Shown here: positions 22,351-32,645 of the stretch, piece after piece
Position numbering within the stretch: position 1 is the first letter of the stretch
Layout: each line of letters begins with the position of its first letter
From: Saccharina japonica
Taxonomy: Eukaryota > Sar > Phaeophyceae > Laminariales > Laminariaceae
Reading direction: 5' to 3'
Assembly (NCBI GenBank): GCA_008828725.1
Contig: MEHQ01002721.1
Coordinates: 912,948-976,947, forward strand
Length of the DNA stretch: 64,000 bases
Position numbers and translations under genes: made by a program
Notes under the pieces: generated by a model
Told to the model about the DNA's origin: nothing
The model's database searches: none
What the model saw: the letters and a program-made list of their open reading frames with translations, nothing else

Positions 22351-22461
22351 AGGAGCAATAAGGCAGATTTGTCCCATACCTTGCGGGGTACCCGCTGCTG
22401 CTGCTGTACTGGTACATACATATTTTTATACATGTATACCATGACGCACAGCAGCAGTACT

Positions 22462-22615
22462 CGTAGTGTGTGTGTTCTTCACATTAAACCGTCCTTTTTA
22501 CATGTCGACATCCAGCACACCCACAGCAGTGTCCGTGCCGATTCTTCATCCAAGAGAGGTACTGCTGAACCAGCTCTGTGGTCACAAAACTACGACACAG
22601 AGATACTACGCTGAA
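22462..22615 (+). repeat. R-family repeat
   Basis: Unit U1 ('ttcttcacattaaaccgtcc', CGACATCCAGCACACC) followed by U2 ('gtgccgattcttcatcc', 'ctgtggtcacaaaactacga', 'cacagagatactacgctga'). The family recurs in both orientations, usually next to a (TG)n/(AC)n run. Confidence 0.8.
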
Positions 22616-22905
22616 GTACGAGGTAGTATTAATAGTGTCGTATATAAGAACATGTGTATTTGCGTCACGTGAGACTACACGAATATCCTTATTTTCACAA
22701 ACCAAGCCACCAAACCTTCCTCCACAACAAACAGAGCAACGACCACAATAAAACCATCGCAGCAGAGGTACTGGATATATAATATGGAAACTGCTCTGCT
22801 GTACCCGGCTGTATATTTGCGTCCCTCTCTTCTCCTGCGAAATTAATGAATTAAGCCCTCCCAAACATGGACACTGGTGTACCTCCATGCTGTACGTGTA
22901 CAATA

Positions 22906-23076
22906 CAGGACACCTATTAATAGTAAGAAACAGGAAAGCTGGCCCAGGCTGGATTTCCTTTTCGAGCGAGGGTGCTTTCTAGACTATTTTCGAGATATAA
23001 CGACCCTCCAATTGATCATTTTCCTCGAAATATGATCCTGGATTTCTTATGAGCCTGTTTCTTGTTAAATCTCCTG
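22906..23076. mobile_element. MITE-D with TA target duplication
   Basis: TA|CAGGACACCTA ... ATCTCCTG|TA, with arms containing 'agtaagaaacagg' and 'cctgtttcttgtta'. CAG..CTG termini with TA duplication fit a Tc1/mariner-type MITE. The left arm carries an extra TTAATA at 22917-22922 relative to the sister copies. Confidence 0.8.
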
Positions 23077-23207
23077 TACTAGCTGTATACGATTCTTACT
23101 ATCCTTGCCATCCGACAATGTTGTGTAGCATGACGTGATCTTCAATACATTGTTCTCCCCCATGTGCAAATGTTTCAAATTTTATTATCTACGAACAAGT
23201 ACAATTA

Positions 23208-23312
23208 CGGGGGACCATAGTAAATAGGGGACCAAATATTGTTTGTTAAAAATTGTAAAATGTGTACCAGGTTTTGGTGTGTTCCGTAGGTTCTATTTAC
23301 TATGGTCCCCCG
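23208..23312. mobile_element. MITE-F
   Basis: CGGGGGACCATAGTAAATAG and 'ctatttactatggtcccccg' are near-perfect inverted arms. TA precedes the left end; the right flank is TC rather than TA. Termini are CG...CG. Confidence 0.8.
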
Positions 23313-23328
23313 TCATATTTTTGGTTCC

Positions 23329-23537
23329 CCCCCCGTTTTAACGAAGAAAGAAAAATATTCAATTTGGAAAAAAAAATGAAATCCGCTTTTCATTGGTCAG
23401 AACCCGCACCACCACCCAAGATTATACCCCAAGATCCTAATATTTGGTGCTGGTGCGTGTATTGACCAATGAAAAGCGTATTTGAATTTTATTTTCTCCA
23501 AATTGAATTCATTTTGTGCTCGTTAATATGGGCCCTA
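23329..23537. mobile_element. MITE-B (Tourist-like), older copy
   Basis: Arms CCCGTTTTAACGAAGAA and TTCATTTTGTGCTCGTTAAT, with an inner pair ATCCGCTTTTCATTGGTCAG / TGACCAATGAAAAGCG. The left end is eroded into a C-run. The same family shows TTA duplications at 24.9 and 44.8 kb. Confidence 0.7.
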
Positions 23538-23576
23538 ACCAAACCCAACAAAATCCCTTTTTTGCGAAACTAATTA

Positions 23577-23755
23577 CAGTCGGGGTCCCCCAATAAGGCG
23601 GTTTGAGTAAGGCGGTATCCCGATATAAGGCGGTCAAAATCGCTTGGCACGACTGAGGAATCGCACTCATAACCAGGAACGAATAAGGCGGCTTCCCTCT
23701 ATAAGGCGGTCATATTGCTCTGCCACACCACCGCCTTATTGAGGGACCCTTACTG
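23577..23755. mobile_element. MITE-A, complete, TA target duplication
   Basis: TA|CAGTCGGGGTCCCCCAATAA ... 'ttgagggacccttactg'|TA. CAGT...ACTG termini and a TA duplication are the hallmark of Tc1/mariner-type elements. The interior repeats AATAAGGCGG / ATATAAGGCGGTC several times. Excision by a 3-nt staggered cut would leave TA-CAG-TA or TA-CTG-TA. Confidence 0.85.
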
Positions 23756-23861
23756 TAATTAATTGACGTGACTACGTAATTGAAACCAACCCCCCCTAAG
23801 TATTGTCTTATCGTATCCCTCAATGTCCCTCTTTTGCGAAACAAATAGTTAATAATTGCTA

Positions 23862-24046
23862 AAACGACGCAAGTCGACGAGGGAAGAAGGTGCTGAAATC
23901 TTCTAGCGATAAAAATGCAAGGCACGCACCGTAGGGGGGGAGGAGGGAGAAGAGCCTTCTTTGTGACCCCGGATCTGAGTTACGACCAGGAAGGAGAGAG
24001 AAAGGAAGGGCGAAGATAATAAATGAGATGAGCAAAAAAAAAAATT
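23862..24046 (+). mobile_element. SINE-A, 5'-truncated
   Basis: It starts at CGACGCAAGTCGACGAGGGA and runs through body and tail to an A-run at ~24035. Confidence 0.8.
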
Positions 24047-24404
24047 ACAGCCAATGCTGTGTTTAACACAGACGTTCAGGATAGATTCGGGCACTTGTCA
24101 ATTGGCGTGATGGCTTTGGTTGGCTGTTCATTTTCACTGTGTGCCCGCGGACTGTCATTCCGGCAGCACTTCAGACAGCAGCTGCGTGCTCCATCTTGTT
24201 CCCACGCCTACCGTGTGTTTTTGTACAGACAGCACTTCAGGCAGTTTTTACGCTGTAGTCGGCAAATTCATTGGTAAAGAGTGGGAGAGGGCGATGCTGC
24301 TGTAGTCAAATGGAGATTGCGGGCGTGTAGTTCAGTTTTGGACACGCATAACATGCTGTAGGGATTTTAGGTGTACCTCTTCGGACTTGTGTATCCCTTC
24401 CCTG

Positions 24405-24540
24405 CTAAGTGTGCGTGTTCTTTAGGATTCTCTGATGGCTCTAGCACTTTTGTGACCACGGGCTGTGATCTTGCTAGATTAGACTATAGGGATTAGCAAC
24501 TGAAACAAGTTTAATGTGAAGACAACAACAACAACAACAA
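24405..24540 (-). repeat. Dispersed repeat, inverted relative to 55225-55340
   Basis: 'gtgttctttaggattctctg', 'gctctagcacttttgtgacc', 'gactatagggattagcaact', 'tttaatgtgaagacaacaac'. It ends in an (AAC)n run, mirrored by (TTG)n at 55.2 kb. Confidence 0.75.
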
Positions 24541-24820
24541 CCCCACCTACCTAAGTATTGTCTTATCCTGTCTCTCTTTCAAACCCAGCAAAATCCCTCT
24601 TTCGCGGAACTAATTATCATAGTTTATAATTGCTAATTGCAACCAATCCCCTCCTGCCTAAGTATTGTCTTCTGCGTCCCTCCTCAAACCCAACAATGTC
24701 CCCCCTTTTGCGAACCTATTTGATAAATAATTGCTACGTAAGTATCATATTGTCTTATCGTGCCCCCTCTTGTGTCAACTTGTGTCCCTCTTTTCTGCGA
24801 AATTAATGTAGTTTTAAACC
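24541..24820. repeat. Degenerate repeats of a ~90 bp unit
   Basis: Phrases 'cctaagtattgtcttatc', 'tccctctttcgcg' and AACCCAACAAAATCCC/AACCCAGCAAAATCCC recur at 23530-23570, 23795-23850, 24545-24620, 24655-24720 and 24735-24800. Confidence 0.55.
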
Positions 24821-24823
24821 CTC

Positions 24824-25450
24824 AACCCCTCAAGAACTGGTCCCACGAATTTGGGGACAAATTACTTGGAATTAGTGTAGGATACTTTTTTTTGGTTCTG
24901 AATGGGTTATAACCCCTTAGGGCCCGTTTTAACGAAGAAGAAAAAAATTCAATTTGGAAAAAAAAAAAAATCAAATCCGCTTTTCGTTGGTCAACACACG
25001 CACCAGCACCAAATATTATGCCCCAAGATCCTAATCTTTGGTGCTGGTGCGTGTGTTGACCAATGAAAAGCGTATTTGAATTTTATTTTTTCCAAATTGA
25101 ATTTTTTCCTTCTTCGTTAAAACGGGCCCTTAAGAACTCGTCCCGCGAATTTGGGGACAAGCTACTTGGAATTAGTGTGGGACATTTTTTTCAGTTCTGA
25201 ATGGTCGTCCCACGTGTTTGGGGACAAACTACTTGGAATTAGTGGGGGAATACGTTTTTTCAGATCTGAATGGGTTAACCCCTTAGCCCTTTTAGAAGTG
25301 CAGTCCCGTTATGGGGACAAACCACTCTAATTCTAAGTAATGTGTCCCCAAAACGGGACTGCAGTTCTAAAACTGGTCGCACGAATTTGGGGACCAACTA
25401 CTTGGAATTAGTGTGAGACATTTTTTTTCAGTTCTGAATGGATTAAGCCC
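24824..25450. mobile_element. Cluster of MITE-C copies with nested MITE-B
   Basis: Four or five C-type hairpins lie end to end (CCCCT..AAGAACT to TTCTGAATGGGTTA). One is split by the MITE-B at 24920-25139. Another, at ~25282-25373, sits inside its neighbour and is itself a near-perfect 'gcagtcccgttatgggg' / 'ccccaaaacgggactgc' hairpin. The C family apparently targets its own ends. Confidence 0.75.
24920..25139. mobile_element. MITE-B (Tourist-like), TTA target duplication
   Basis: TTA|GGGCCCGTTTTAACGAAG ... 'cttcgttaaaacgggccc'|TTA: perfect 20-nt-scale termini and a 3-bp TTA duplication. GGG..CCC ends with TTA are typical of PIF/Harbinger-derived Tourist MITEs. An inner palindrome centres on 'caccagcaccaaat'. 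No ORF, so it is non-autonomous. Confidence 0.9.
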
Positions 25451-25880
25451 CCCCCCCCCCCGATATGATATCTCGGTTTCCCATATGATATGCACGCTAA
25501 AATAGCAATGGAGCATTGAATCAGCAAGGCACGCGTGCTTTTGATTTTGCCGCCAGGCGAGCACAACCCAAATAAGCAATGTTTCGTAAGCCATGCCTTT
25601 TCTTTGTTTGCTTACCAGCACTGACACTATTAGTAATAGTAATAAAACACCCTCGGGTAAGCCACAGGCCACAGCAGGCCGAGCGTGAGACCACACCACC
25701 AATCTTTTTCTCGAAGTGTACGAGATACCGGTAAACTTCGAAGTAAATACGAGGTATTATATATTATGGGGTATACAAGCAGTATAAGTCCGACCTGTCC
25801 ACCATGTGGACGTACATAAATGTGGAAGATGGACCTTTTTTTTATTTGTATTCATGTATCATACTAATCTAACCTGTACA
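25451..25880. other. No recognised feature
   Basis: A C-run at 25447 followed by mixed intronic sequence. The minus-strand frame at 25367-25702 overlaps MITE-C and has no domain. Confidence 0.4.
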
Positions 25881-26021
25881 TATATATACAGCTGATTCCA
25901 CGAAGAAACGGCCGAGAACGATGATGTGTGGGATGCGGTTTCGTGTTCATGTCAGTCCCGAGTCGGTGAGCTGCTACTTCTTTTCCTTCCTGTCGGTGTG
26001 AAATCTGTGCTCCATCCCCAG

Positions 26022-26102
26022 CATCACTGTTCACGCCTGCGTGCCGAATTGCAACAGCAACGCAAGGAGATACTGCGCTGGGCGCTTGTTTCGCACATAC
26101 AT
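26022..26102 (+). CDS. Candidate exon 2 of the split gene (weak)
   Basis: The acceptor CTCCATCCCCAG|CAT has a short pyrimidine tract. In the phase left by exon 1 (phase 0) it reads SRLRAELQQQRKEILRWAL, a convincing heptad-like helix that would continue the exon 1 coiled coil. The donor (CAT|GTTATG) is weak and is the main doubt. A competing reading uses 25917-25965 with donor GAGTCG|GTGAGC and a 56-nt intron. If false, exon 1 can join 58797 directly, also in phase 0. Confidence 0.35.
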
Positions 26103-26404
26103 GTTATGCCCCACTCGTTTTCTCCTTTGTGTGTGTGCCTTGGTGTGTGTACTGCTGCTGCTGCGTACGCGTACGCGTACATTAATATATACAGCTTAGG
26201 TACGTACACAGTTCAAGGAGGAGTGTGATTGCACTACATGCAGTAGACAGCAGTAGTAGTAGATGCATATATTATTACGTAGGATAACACGATCGCTATC
26301 ATCCTATTATAGGAGGTAGATGGTGGCCACAGGCGGCGAAAAAGGAAGTGGATAAGATGGAACCTTTTTTTTCTACATATATACGTGCTCTGGTATACTA
26401 TTTA

Positions 26405-26470
26405 TTAAAAATAAAAACAACAGCTGTGTGTGAGATCGAGTCTTTTCGTCGAAACTCTTCGTATATACCA
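26405..26470 (+). repeat. G-family repeat fragment
   Basis: 'aaaaataaaaacaacagctg' then 'gagatcgag' and 'ttcgtcgaaactc' match the G family. Confidence 0.55.
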
Positions 26471-26727
26471 GGCATGTATCATATGAATACTCATACTATT
26501 AATACATGGAAAACACGTAGCATGAGCGCCCAAATGTCGGAGGTGTCTCTATTTCGGAGTAGGAGCGGTGCTCCGTCTCGAAAGGAATGCGTGGTCAATG
26601 CTCAAGTGACTAAAAAGGCAAGCAAAAAACGAGTACCCCTCCCTCGAACAGTTTATTGGATAGAACAGACGTACCCAGGTGTAGGTACCTTCTTTTTTCC
26701 TTTTCGCTGTTTTTCTTTTTTTTCTCT

Positions 26728-26965
26728 TTTTTCTCTTTCATGCACCTGGATTGCTAGCAGGGTAGGTCTTGCATGTCGTATATGGCATTGCATTGTCTGC
26801 TCTGCTTACGGCACTGAGCGTAGTATCTCTGTGTCGTAGTTTTGTGACCACATAACTGGTACCAGGTACCTTTTTAGGATGAAGAATCGGCACGGACACT
26901 GGGTGTGCTGGATGTCGACGGGTAGAAAGGAAGGTTTAATGTGAAGAACACACACACAAACATTA
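26728..26965 (-). repeat. R-family repeat
   Basis: Minus-oriented: 'tgcacctggattgctagcag', GTATCTCTGTGTCGTAGTTT, 'aggatgaagaatcggcacgg', 'gtgctggatgtcgacgggta', 'ggtttaatgtgaagaacaca' and an (AC)n end. Confidence 0.85.
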
Positions 26966-27285
26966 TCTTACGCATAGCCAGCCCCAAGGCTTTTATTTTG
27001 CAAATATATGTTTTGATGTTATTACACGAAAAACGTTGGCAAAAATCATCGTCACTCTCTCTCCTCTCCGCCTCCTCCCCGGTATGTTGTACGTATAAAT
27101 TGTACGTATATATGATATGCCGCATGATCTCACACGCAAGAACGCAAGAGAGGTATTATATGTATTATATACACGAGTACCAAATAGACACACGCTCCCT
27201 GAATTCTACGAGGTACAGCCTCAGATTGTGTCCCCCTCATACGCGATCTACATCCTGCATGAGGACATATTACACCCGTAAGTAC

Positions 27286-27375
27286 GCGCGATCGAAGTAT
27301 CACTCAGCTCGTGAGCAAAAATGAGTTTCGACGAAACCCTCGATCTCACATCTGTTTTTTTTTTTTTTTTTAATT
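27286..27375 (-). repeat. G-family repeat
   Basis: Reverse complement of the 44.0 kb copy: 'cactcagctcgtgagcaaaa', ATGAGTTTCGACGAAACCCT, 'cgatctcacatctg' and a poly(T). Confidence 0.7.
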
Positions 27376-27929
27376 ATACGAGTAGCCCCCCCCCCCCCCT
27401 CGGGTAGAATCGTAAATATATACGACCTGCGGTAAAAACAAAAAGCAACCTGGTATACATTAACCAGTTTCTGCTTCGTAACAAAATGTGGTCCATTTAC
27501 TATGGTTCCCCTTGATAATAGCTAATTTTCTCGATAACGACGGTACGGGAAGGGCGCAAACGCCAGGAAATGCTGATGTGCCTTATCATATTTACTGTGG
27601 AAATATCTCGATGATATCTACCCAAAGCCCCCATCCGTTTCGTGTTTTTGTGCGTGCCCTGCCGTCTTTCGTTTAATAATAATGGAAAAAATCGTCTCGG
27701 AAAAAATGGAAATTGGTTCCCAGGGGGATGGGGTGGTGGTGCGTTGCAGTTGTTGGATACCGAACGATAATTGAATTCGGTACGTAATATGTGTTCAAAA
27801 GTAATATCTTCAAATAATCGGGGGGGTTTTCCGATATTTGATGCATCAAAGCTTTTATTCATTGCTATCTGCAAAAAAAAACACGGGGATGCCAGAGAGG
27901 GGGTTGGAAGGCAAATTCGTTCGATCGTA

Positions 27930-28030
27930 TTGCGATATATCGAAAAGTTCGATATTGCGATATATCGAAAGTTCGATATTGCGATATATCGAAATTTTCG
28001 ATACTATCGAAACTTTTGATACGATATCCA
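27930..28030. repeat. Tandem repeat of GCGATATATCGAAA-type units
   Basis: ATTGCGATATATCGAAA/GTTCGATATTGCGATATATCG repeats about three times with decay. Each unit holds the palindrome CGATATATCG. Confidence 0.8.
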
Positions 28031-28049
28031 ACACTATAATTAGTAATAT

Positions 28050-28145
28050 TACGGAGGACCATAGTAAAAAGAACCCACTATTGTTGTAAAAACGTAAAAA
28101 CAGGGAATTTATAGGTTTTTGTGTGTACCGTATGATAGGCCCACT
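28050..28145. mobile_element. MITE-F, right end lost
   Basis: TA|CGGAGGACCATAGTAAA followed by 'gtaaaaacagggaattta' and 'tttttgtgtgtaccgta', as in the 59.4 kb copy. A SINE-A begins where the right arm should be. Confidence 0.65.
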
Positions 28146-28400
28146 TTTTTTTTTTTTTTTTTTTTCCGTCCCATTTTTATCTTCGCCCTTCCTTTCTCTC
28201 TCCTTCCTAGTCGTAACTCAGATTCGGGGTCACCAAGTAGGCTCTTCTCCCTCCTTCCCCACTACGGTTCTTGCCTTGCATTTTTTATCGCGAGAAGATT
28301 TCACCACTTTCTTCCCTCGTCGACTTGCGTCGGATTCCGCCTACCCACGCCACGAAGTCGCTCTCAGCAATTGGTTCCTTTTTTTTTTTTTTTTTTTCTG
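28145..28400 (-). mobile_element. SINE-A, head missing
   Basis: Poly(T), tail, body and the 'tcgctctcagcaattggttcc' linker, then a second T-run. The tRNA-like head is absent. It probably landed in the MITE-F at 28050. Confidence 0.8.
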
Positions 28401-28429
28401 CTCCACCGTAATAGTGATTGCAATATTAA

Positions 28430-28515
28430 AAAAAAAAAAAACAACAGCTGTGAGCTCGAAGATTTTGTCGAAGCTCATATTTGCTAGCTGAGTGTACTAC
28501 TTCGATCGCGCGTAC
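28430..28515 (+). repeat. G-family repeat
   Basis: An A-run, 'caacagctgtgagctcgaag', 'ttgtcgaagctcatatttgc', TAGCTGAGTGTACTACTTCG. Unmodified at the CTAGC site that carries extra bases in the 51.5 and 56.6 kb copies. Confidence 0.75.
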
Positions 28516-29082
28516 TTACCGATTTAATATGCTCTCATGTAGGGTGTATATCCCGTATGAGGGGGACACAATCTGAGGCTGTAGAATCCAGGAAGTGTGC
28601 GTCTATTTGTGGGGGGAGAAATATACGGCGGGCGGTGGTGCACAACAGCATTTCAGACGTCAGACCTCGGCAAGCCCCATCTCTGATAATAAGATGTGTC
28701 GTGCGCGACTGCTTTTTTCTCTTCACTTTACGAGTATATATGATGAGTATTCGTCTTTTTATTATCCCGTGTGTTTTAATACTTTTCGCTCTTCTTCTCG
28801 CCCCGGGGGTCGGAGATTCACAACTATTCATAAATCCGTACGAAGTATTATCATATTCAACTATTAAATAACAAAAATGATCAATTTCAATGGTGTTTTC
28901 ATGTTTTAACCTGCCACACGAACGCTTAAAAAAATAAAAATAAATCTGTTCCCCCATTTTTTTACTGTCGTCTTCGTCTTCCCCAGCTAGCTGTATGCGA
29001 TACTTAATAGCAAAAGTTTTTTATGTAATACCAGGTATTTTTTTATGTAAATACCAGGTACGTACATTTTTTTTCTCTTTTT

Positions 29083-29302
29083 TCTCTTTCATGCACCTGG
29101 ATTGCTAGCAGGGTAGGTCTTGCCTGTCGTATGTGGCATTGCATTGTCTGCTCTGCTTACTGCACTGAGCGTAGTATCTCTGTGTCGTAGTTTTGTGACC
29201 ACAGAACCGGTACCTTTTTAGCATGAAGAATCGGCGCGGACACGGGGTGTGCTGGATGTCGACGGGTAGAAAGGAAGGTTTAATGTGAAGAACACACACA
29301 CA
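29083..29302 (-). repeat. R-family repeat
   Basis: The same block order as 26728-26965, including the 'tgcacctggattgctagcag' extension and the (AC)n end. Confidence 0.85.
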
Positions 29303-29451
29303 TAGACGCAACGTAATGGGCGCCCAACTGCTGGAGGTGCCTATCTTAGATGCATGATCAATCGTCAAGTGACTACGACGCAAGCAACAAATGAGTAACG
29401 CCCCACCCACCTCCGATCCGGGGTCACGCATAACATATTTATTAATAGTAA

Positions 29452-29505
29452 AAATTAAAAACAACAGCTGTGAGATCAAGGATTTGGTCGGAACCCATGT
29501 TTATA
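29452..29505 (+). repeat. G-family repeat fragment
   Basis: 'aaaacaacagctgtgagatc' and 'gatttggtcggaaccca', ending next to MITE-E. Confidence 0.55.
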
Positions 29506-29509
29506 CGTA

Positions 29510-29588
29510 CCACTCTGTCCCGAAATATAAGCACATTTTGAATATTAATATTGAGTGAAAACGGTGCTTATATTTCGGGACAGAGTGG
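29510..29588. mobile_element. MITE-E, complete, TA target duplication
   Basis: TA|CCACTCTGTCCCGAAATATA ... 'tatatttcgggacagagtgg'|TA: 79 bp with perfect ~26-bp terminal repeats and CC..GG ends. It holds an internal TATTAATA. Confidence 0.9.
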
Positions 29589-29834
29589 TATACACTAGCG
29601 GCCCTCTCATAAGAAAGTGCCCCACAAGAAAATCAGCCTAAACATTACGGGGGAAATAAGAACGTCGACAGTTATTATACTAAAGTTAGTGTAGGACACA
29701 CCCCTTTCTCAAATCAGAAAGTCAGCAGCCCGATTTCTGGTTTCTTATGAGCGGGCCGGTACTGTATACTATAGCCGGCACTCGTTCCTTTCCCACAGCC
29801 CCCCCTTCTACGAAATTGAATTAACCCATGGAAG

Positions 29835-30065
29835 CTGTCATCCATATGCAAGTCCGCCTCACAAGCGGTTCTTACTGTAGTATGCTGCAGCTCATCACCC
29901 TTCAGGCGACGAGCCGAACACCTCACGTTTCGCTTCGCGCTTGGTGCTAGCAATGTCTGCCTGGTCGGTGAAAGCTCGACATGCTCCATCCCGCTATTGT
30001 TGGGGTGCGACGGTCTATGGACATATATACGACTACGGCCATGCATGAATATCGAGTACACCCCT
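29835..30065 (+). mobile_element. S-family repeat
   Basis: All S blocks from 'tgtcatccatatgcaagtcc' to GAGTACACCCC are present, with small substitutions. Confidence 0.8.
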
Positions 30066-30239
30066 CTGCGCGCCTTTTATTTTCATCACGGCAATAGTTC
30101 AGCATGTATGTTCTTCCCTTTGCAACTATCAGGCCTAATCGTGTAAAAGACACGCTGCTATAGATACGAGGCGCAACGTAGTACGCGTACGAGTAGCTGC
30201 TGGTTATTGTTTTGCACAACAAGAAAAAGTCCTTTGGCG

Positions 30240-30340
30240 TTTTTTTTTTTTTTTTTTTTTTTTTTTTCATCTTATTTATTATCTTCGCCCTTCTATTCTC
30301 TCTCCCTCTTTAGTCGTAACTCAGATCCGGGGTCACTACT
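30240..30340 (-). mobile_element. SINE-A, severely truncated
   Basis: A 27-nt poly(T), the tail and GATCCGGGGTCAC, then it stops at TACTCGTA. Confidence 0.75.
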
Positions 30341-30587
30341 CGTAAGGCGGCATTGGAACTCACGCAATCGACCTTTAGTACGCTACCCTGGTACCAGGTA
30401 GTTGGTGCCAGGCATGTATAGAAACAACTCTAAACTCGGCTGGGCTGGTCGGTGTTGCTTGCCCGGTTATACTCATACTTGCCCGGGGTGGCTCACTCGT
30501 TGCTCTTTTTTCTTTTGGCTTTCAAGAGATGTTTTAGGTTCCTCGTTGTTCTTGTCCGATGGCTACGTATATACGTATCTCTTCTTC

Positions 30588-30940
30588 TTCTTTCCATCCC
30601 ATTTATTTTCTTCGCACTTCTGTCTTTCTCCCTCCCTCCCTAGTCGTAACTCAGATCCGGGGTCGCGAAGTAGGCTCCTCTCCTTCCCCCCCCACTACGG
30701 TTCTTGCCTTGATTTTTATCGCGCAGAGGGTTCAGCGTTCAGCCTTCCCAAAGCTCGTCGATTTTCATCGTGTTTTGCTAACTCACGCTCTCGCGCTTTC
30801 CGCTAGTCAACGATGTTTTTTTTTGCGAGAAAAATACCCTATTAATATGTACGAGCATGCATTCGGGGGGGGGCTCGAACTCACGATCTTGACTTTAACA
30901 GGCTTCGTGGTTACCTGCTAGCCCACCGGGGCGACCGGCC
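30588..30940 (-). mobile_element. SINE-A, second subfamily, full length
   Basis: Minus-strand head GTCGCCCCGGTGGGCTAGCA (A box one mismatch from consensus) and B box GAGTTCGAGCCC. The body differs from the first subfamily (CGGAAAGCGCGAGAGCGTGA, 'gctgaacc..ctctgcgcgata') but the 3' tail is shared. Confidence 0.85.
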
Positions 30941-31019
30941 TAGGTATAGCATGGTGAGTAGTGGCTGGCGCGAGAAACGAACGCCTTGTGCTACCACGAC
31001 GTACGCTACTACAGCAGTA

Positions 31020-31167
31020 CAGGACACCTAATAAGAAAGCTAGGCTGAAACTTGGAGGAAAATAAGAAATTCGAGAGTCGTTATCTTGAAGTTAGTGTAG
31101 AAAACCCCCTCTTTCAAGTAAGAAATCAAGCCTGGACCAGATTTCCTCTTTCTTATTAGGCGTCCTG
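31020..31167. mobile_element. MITE-D, complete, TA target duplication
   Basis: TA|CAGGACACCTAATAAGAAAG ... TTTCTTATTAGGCGTCCTG|TA. No extra bases in the CCTAATAAG arm, so this copy shows the unmodified state. Confidence 0.85.
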
Positions 31168-31565
31168 TACTGCTGTACTGCTGTGTTCTCCCTTTTCATC
31201 TCGCGACAAACCCGACACCCGACACCCCCGGGATTTCAAGGCACAACCACAATTAATCCCGAAGGAGAGCCTCCATTTTTTAGTCTGTATAATTAATTTC
31301 AAGGATATTTTCACTTTCAACCTGTTGTATACTGGTACACCGCCACACGACATTTGCATATATTCATAATACAAGTGTTATTTCATTTGCCTTCCGACAA
31401 TGTGCAGGGCATGGTTAATTCAAAAATATATCAAATAAAACAATACATCGTTATTTCATTTGCCCCCCGACAAAGTGCAGGGTACGATTCATTCAGAATG
31501 AAAAAACTGACGAAATTCGTCGAATACCACTAATCAATATCATCCAACGAATTTTCCTTCCCTGC

Positions 31566-31860
31566 GTGTGTGTTCTTCACATCACATTAAACCGACCTTT
31601 CTACTCCTGCCGACATCCAGCGCACTGAGTGTAGTATCTCTGTGTCGTAGTTTTGTGACCACAGAGCTGGTACCTTTTTAGGATGAAGAATCGGCACGGA
31701 CACTGGGTGTGCTGGATGTCGACGGGTAGAAAGGAAGGTTTAAGTGTGAAGAACACACACACACACACGCAGTGGCCGTGCCGATTCTTCATCCTACGAG
31801 TACGTTGAGAGATACCAGTTCTGTGGTCACGAAACTACGTACCAGAGGGTATACCGTATT
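31566..31860. repeat. R-family inverted composite
   Basis: U1 in + orientation (31570-31625), U2 then U1 in minus orientation (31625-31750), an (AC)n run, and U2 in + again (31775-31850). It is a hairpin built from two copies. The last U2 has ~12 extra nt (CGAGTACGTTGA) in 'catccta|gagaga'. Confidence 0.8.
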
Positions 31861-31914
31861 GAATACAGCAGTACGCACTATAAATATAGAACACACGTAT
31901 ATTTGTTACGTAGC

Positions 31915-32112
31915 ACAATTCGACGAGAGTTGACGAGGGAGGAAAGTGCTAAAATCTTCTCGCGATAATCATGCAAGGCAAAAAACGCACCGTAGCGGGG
32001 AGGGGGGAGAAGAACCTACTTAGCGACCCCGGATCTGAGTTACGACTAAAGATGGAGACAGAAAAGAAGGGCGAAGATAATAAATGGGGACGTGGCAAAA
32101 ACAAAAACAAGA
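31915..32112 (+). mobile_element. SINE-A, 5'-truncated
   Basis: Starts at 'caattcgacgagagttgacg', includes 'cgcgataatcatgcaaggca', GACCCCGGATCTGAGTTACG and an A-rich tail. Confidence 0.8.
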
Positions 32113-32295
32113 AAAAACGTGATTGTTTACCCAATAATTGTACCCGCTATTATACCGTTTCATCATATGACATTCCAAGGGGGCTTCGCCGGCGGCTTAA
32201 AAGGGCCGCCAACTAAGCTAAGACCCGCAGGTACCGAACAAGTTACCCGAATGACAGATTACGATGCCAAGGGCATGTTGAAACTGTTCGGTCAG

Positions 32296-32645
32296 TCCCA
32301 CACTGTGAGGGTATTACCTGCTGAGCTATGGGGGTAAAAGATTGATCGATTACCCAGCCCAGGGTAATCCTAATAACACTCTCCCCCCCTCTGAACGGCG
32401 GGATATTTGGGACGTCGGTACCGTATACGGCCGTACGTTGACCTACCCGCTTCGTTTCAATACCTGGGGAACCAGGGAGACGTGTTTTTTAGGGACGCAC
32501 GCGCAAGCGTTTCTATAAAAGAAAACGTTCGAAGTGAGATTCGAACCCGTGTCCTCGACGACGTCAAAAGTGAGGGTATTACCTGCTGAGCTATGGGGGT
32601 AAAAGATCGATCGATTACCCAGCCCAGGGTAATCCTTATAACAAC
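32296..32645 (-). mobile_element. SINE-B unit with two head modules
   Basis: Closely matches 1325-1696: head (A box TAGCTCAGCAGG, B box GGTTCGAATCTC), ~170 bp body, second head. Slightly shorter than the 1.3 kb unit in the linker before the B box (GTGTCCTCGACGACG). The conserved body argues that the composite moves as one unit. Confidence 0.75.

Noticed and set aside
25894..25965. Exon STKKRPRTMMCGM... with donor GAGTCG|GTGAGC
   Set aside because: The donor is good, but the frame from the CAG acceptor at 25894 does not fit the phase of exon 1, and the other frames have stops or poor acceptors. Kept only as an alternative in the exon 2 entry.
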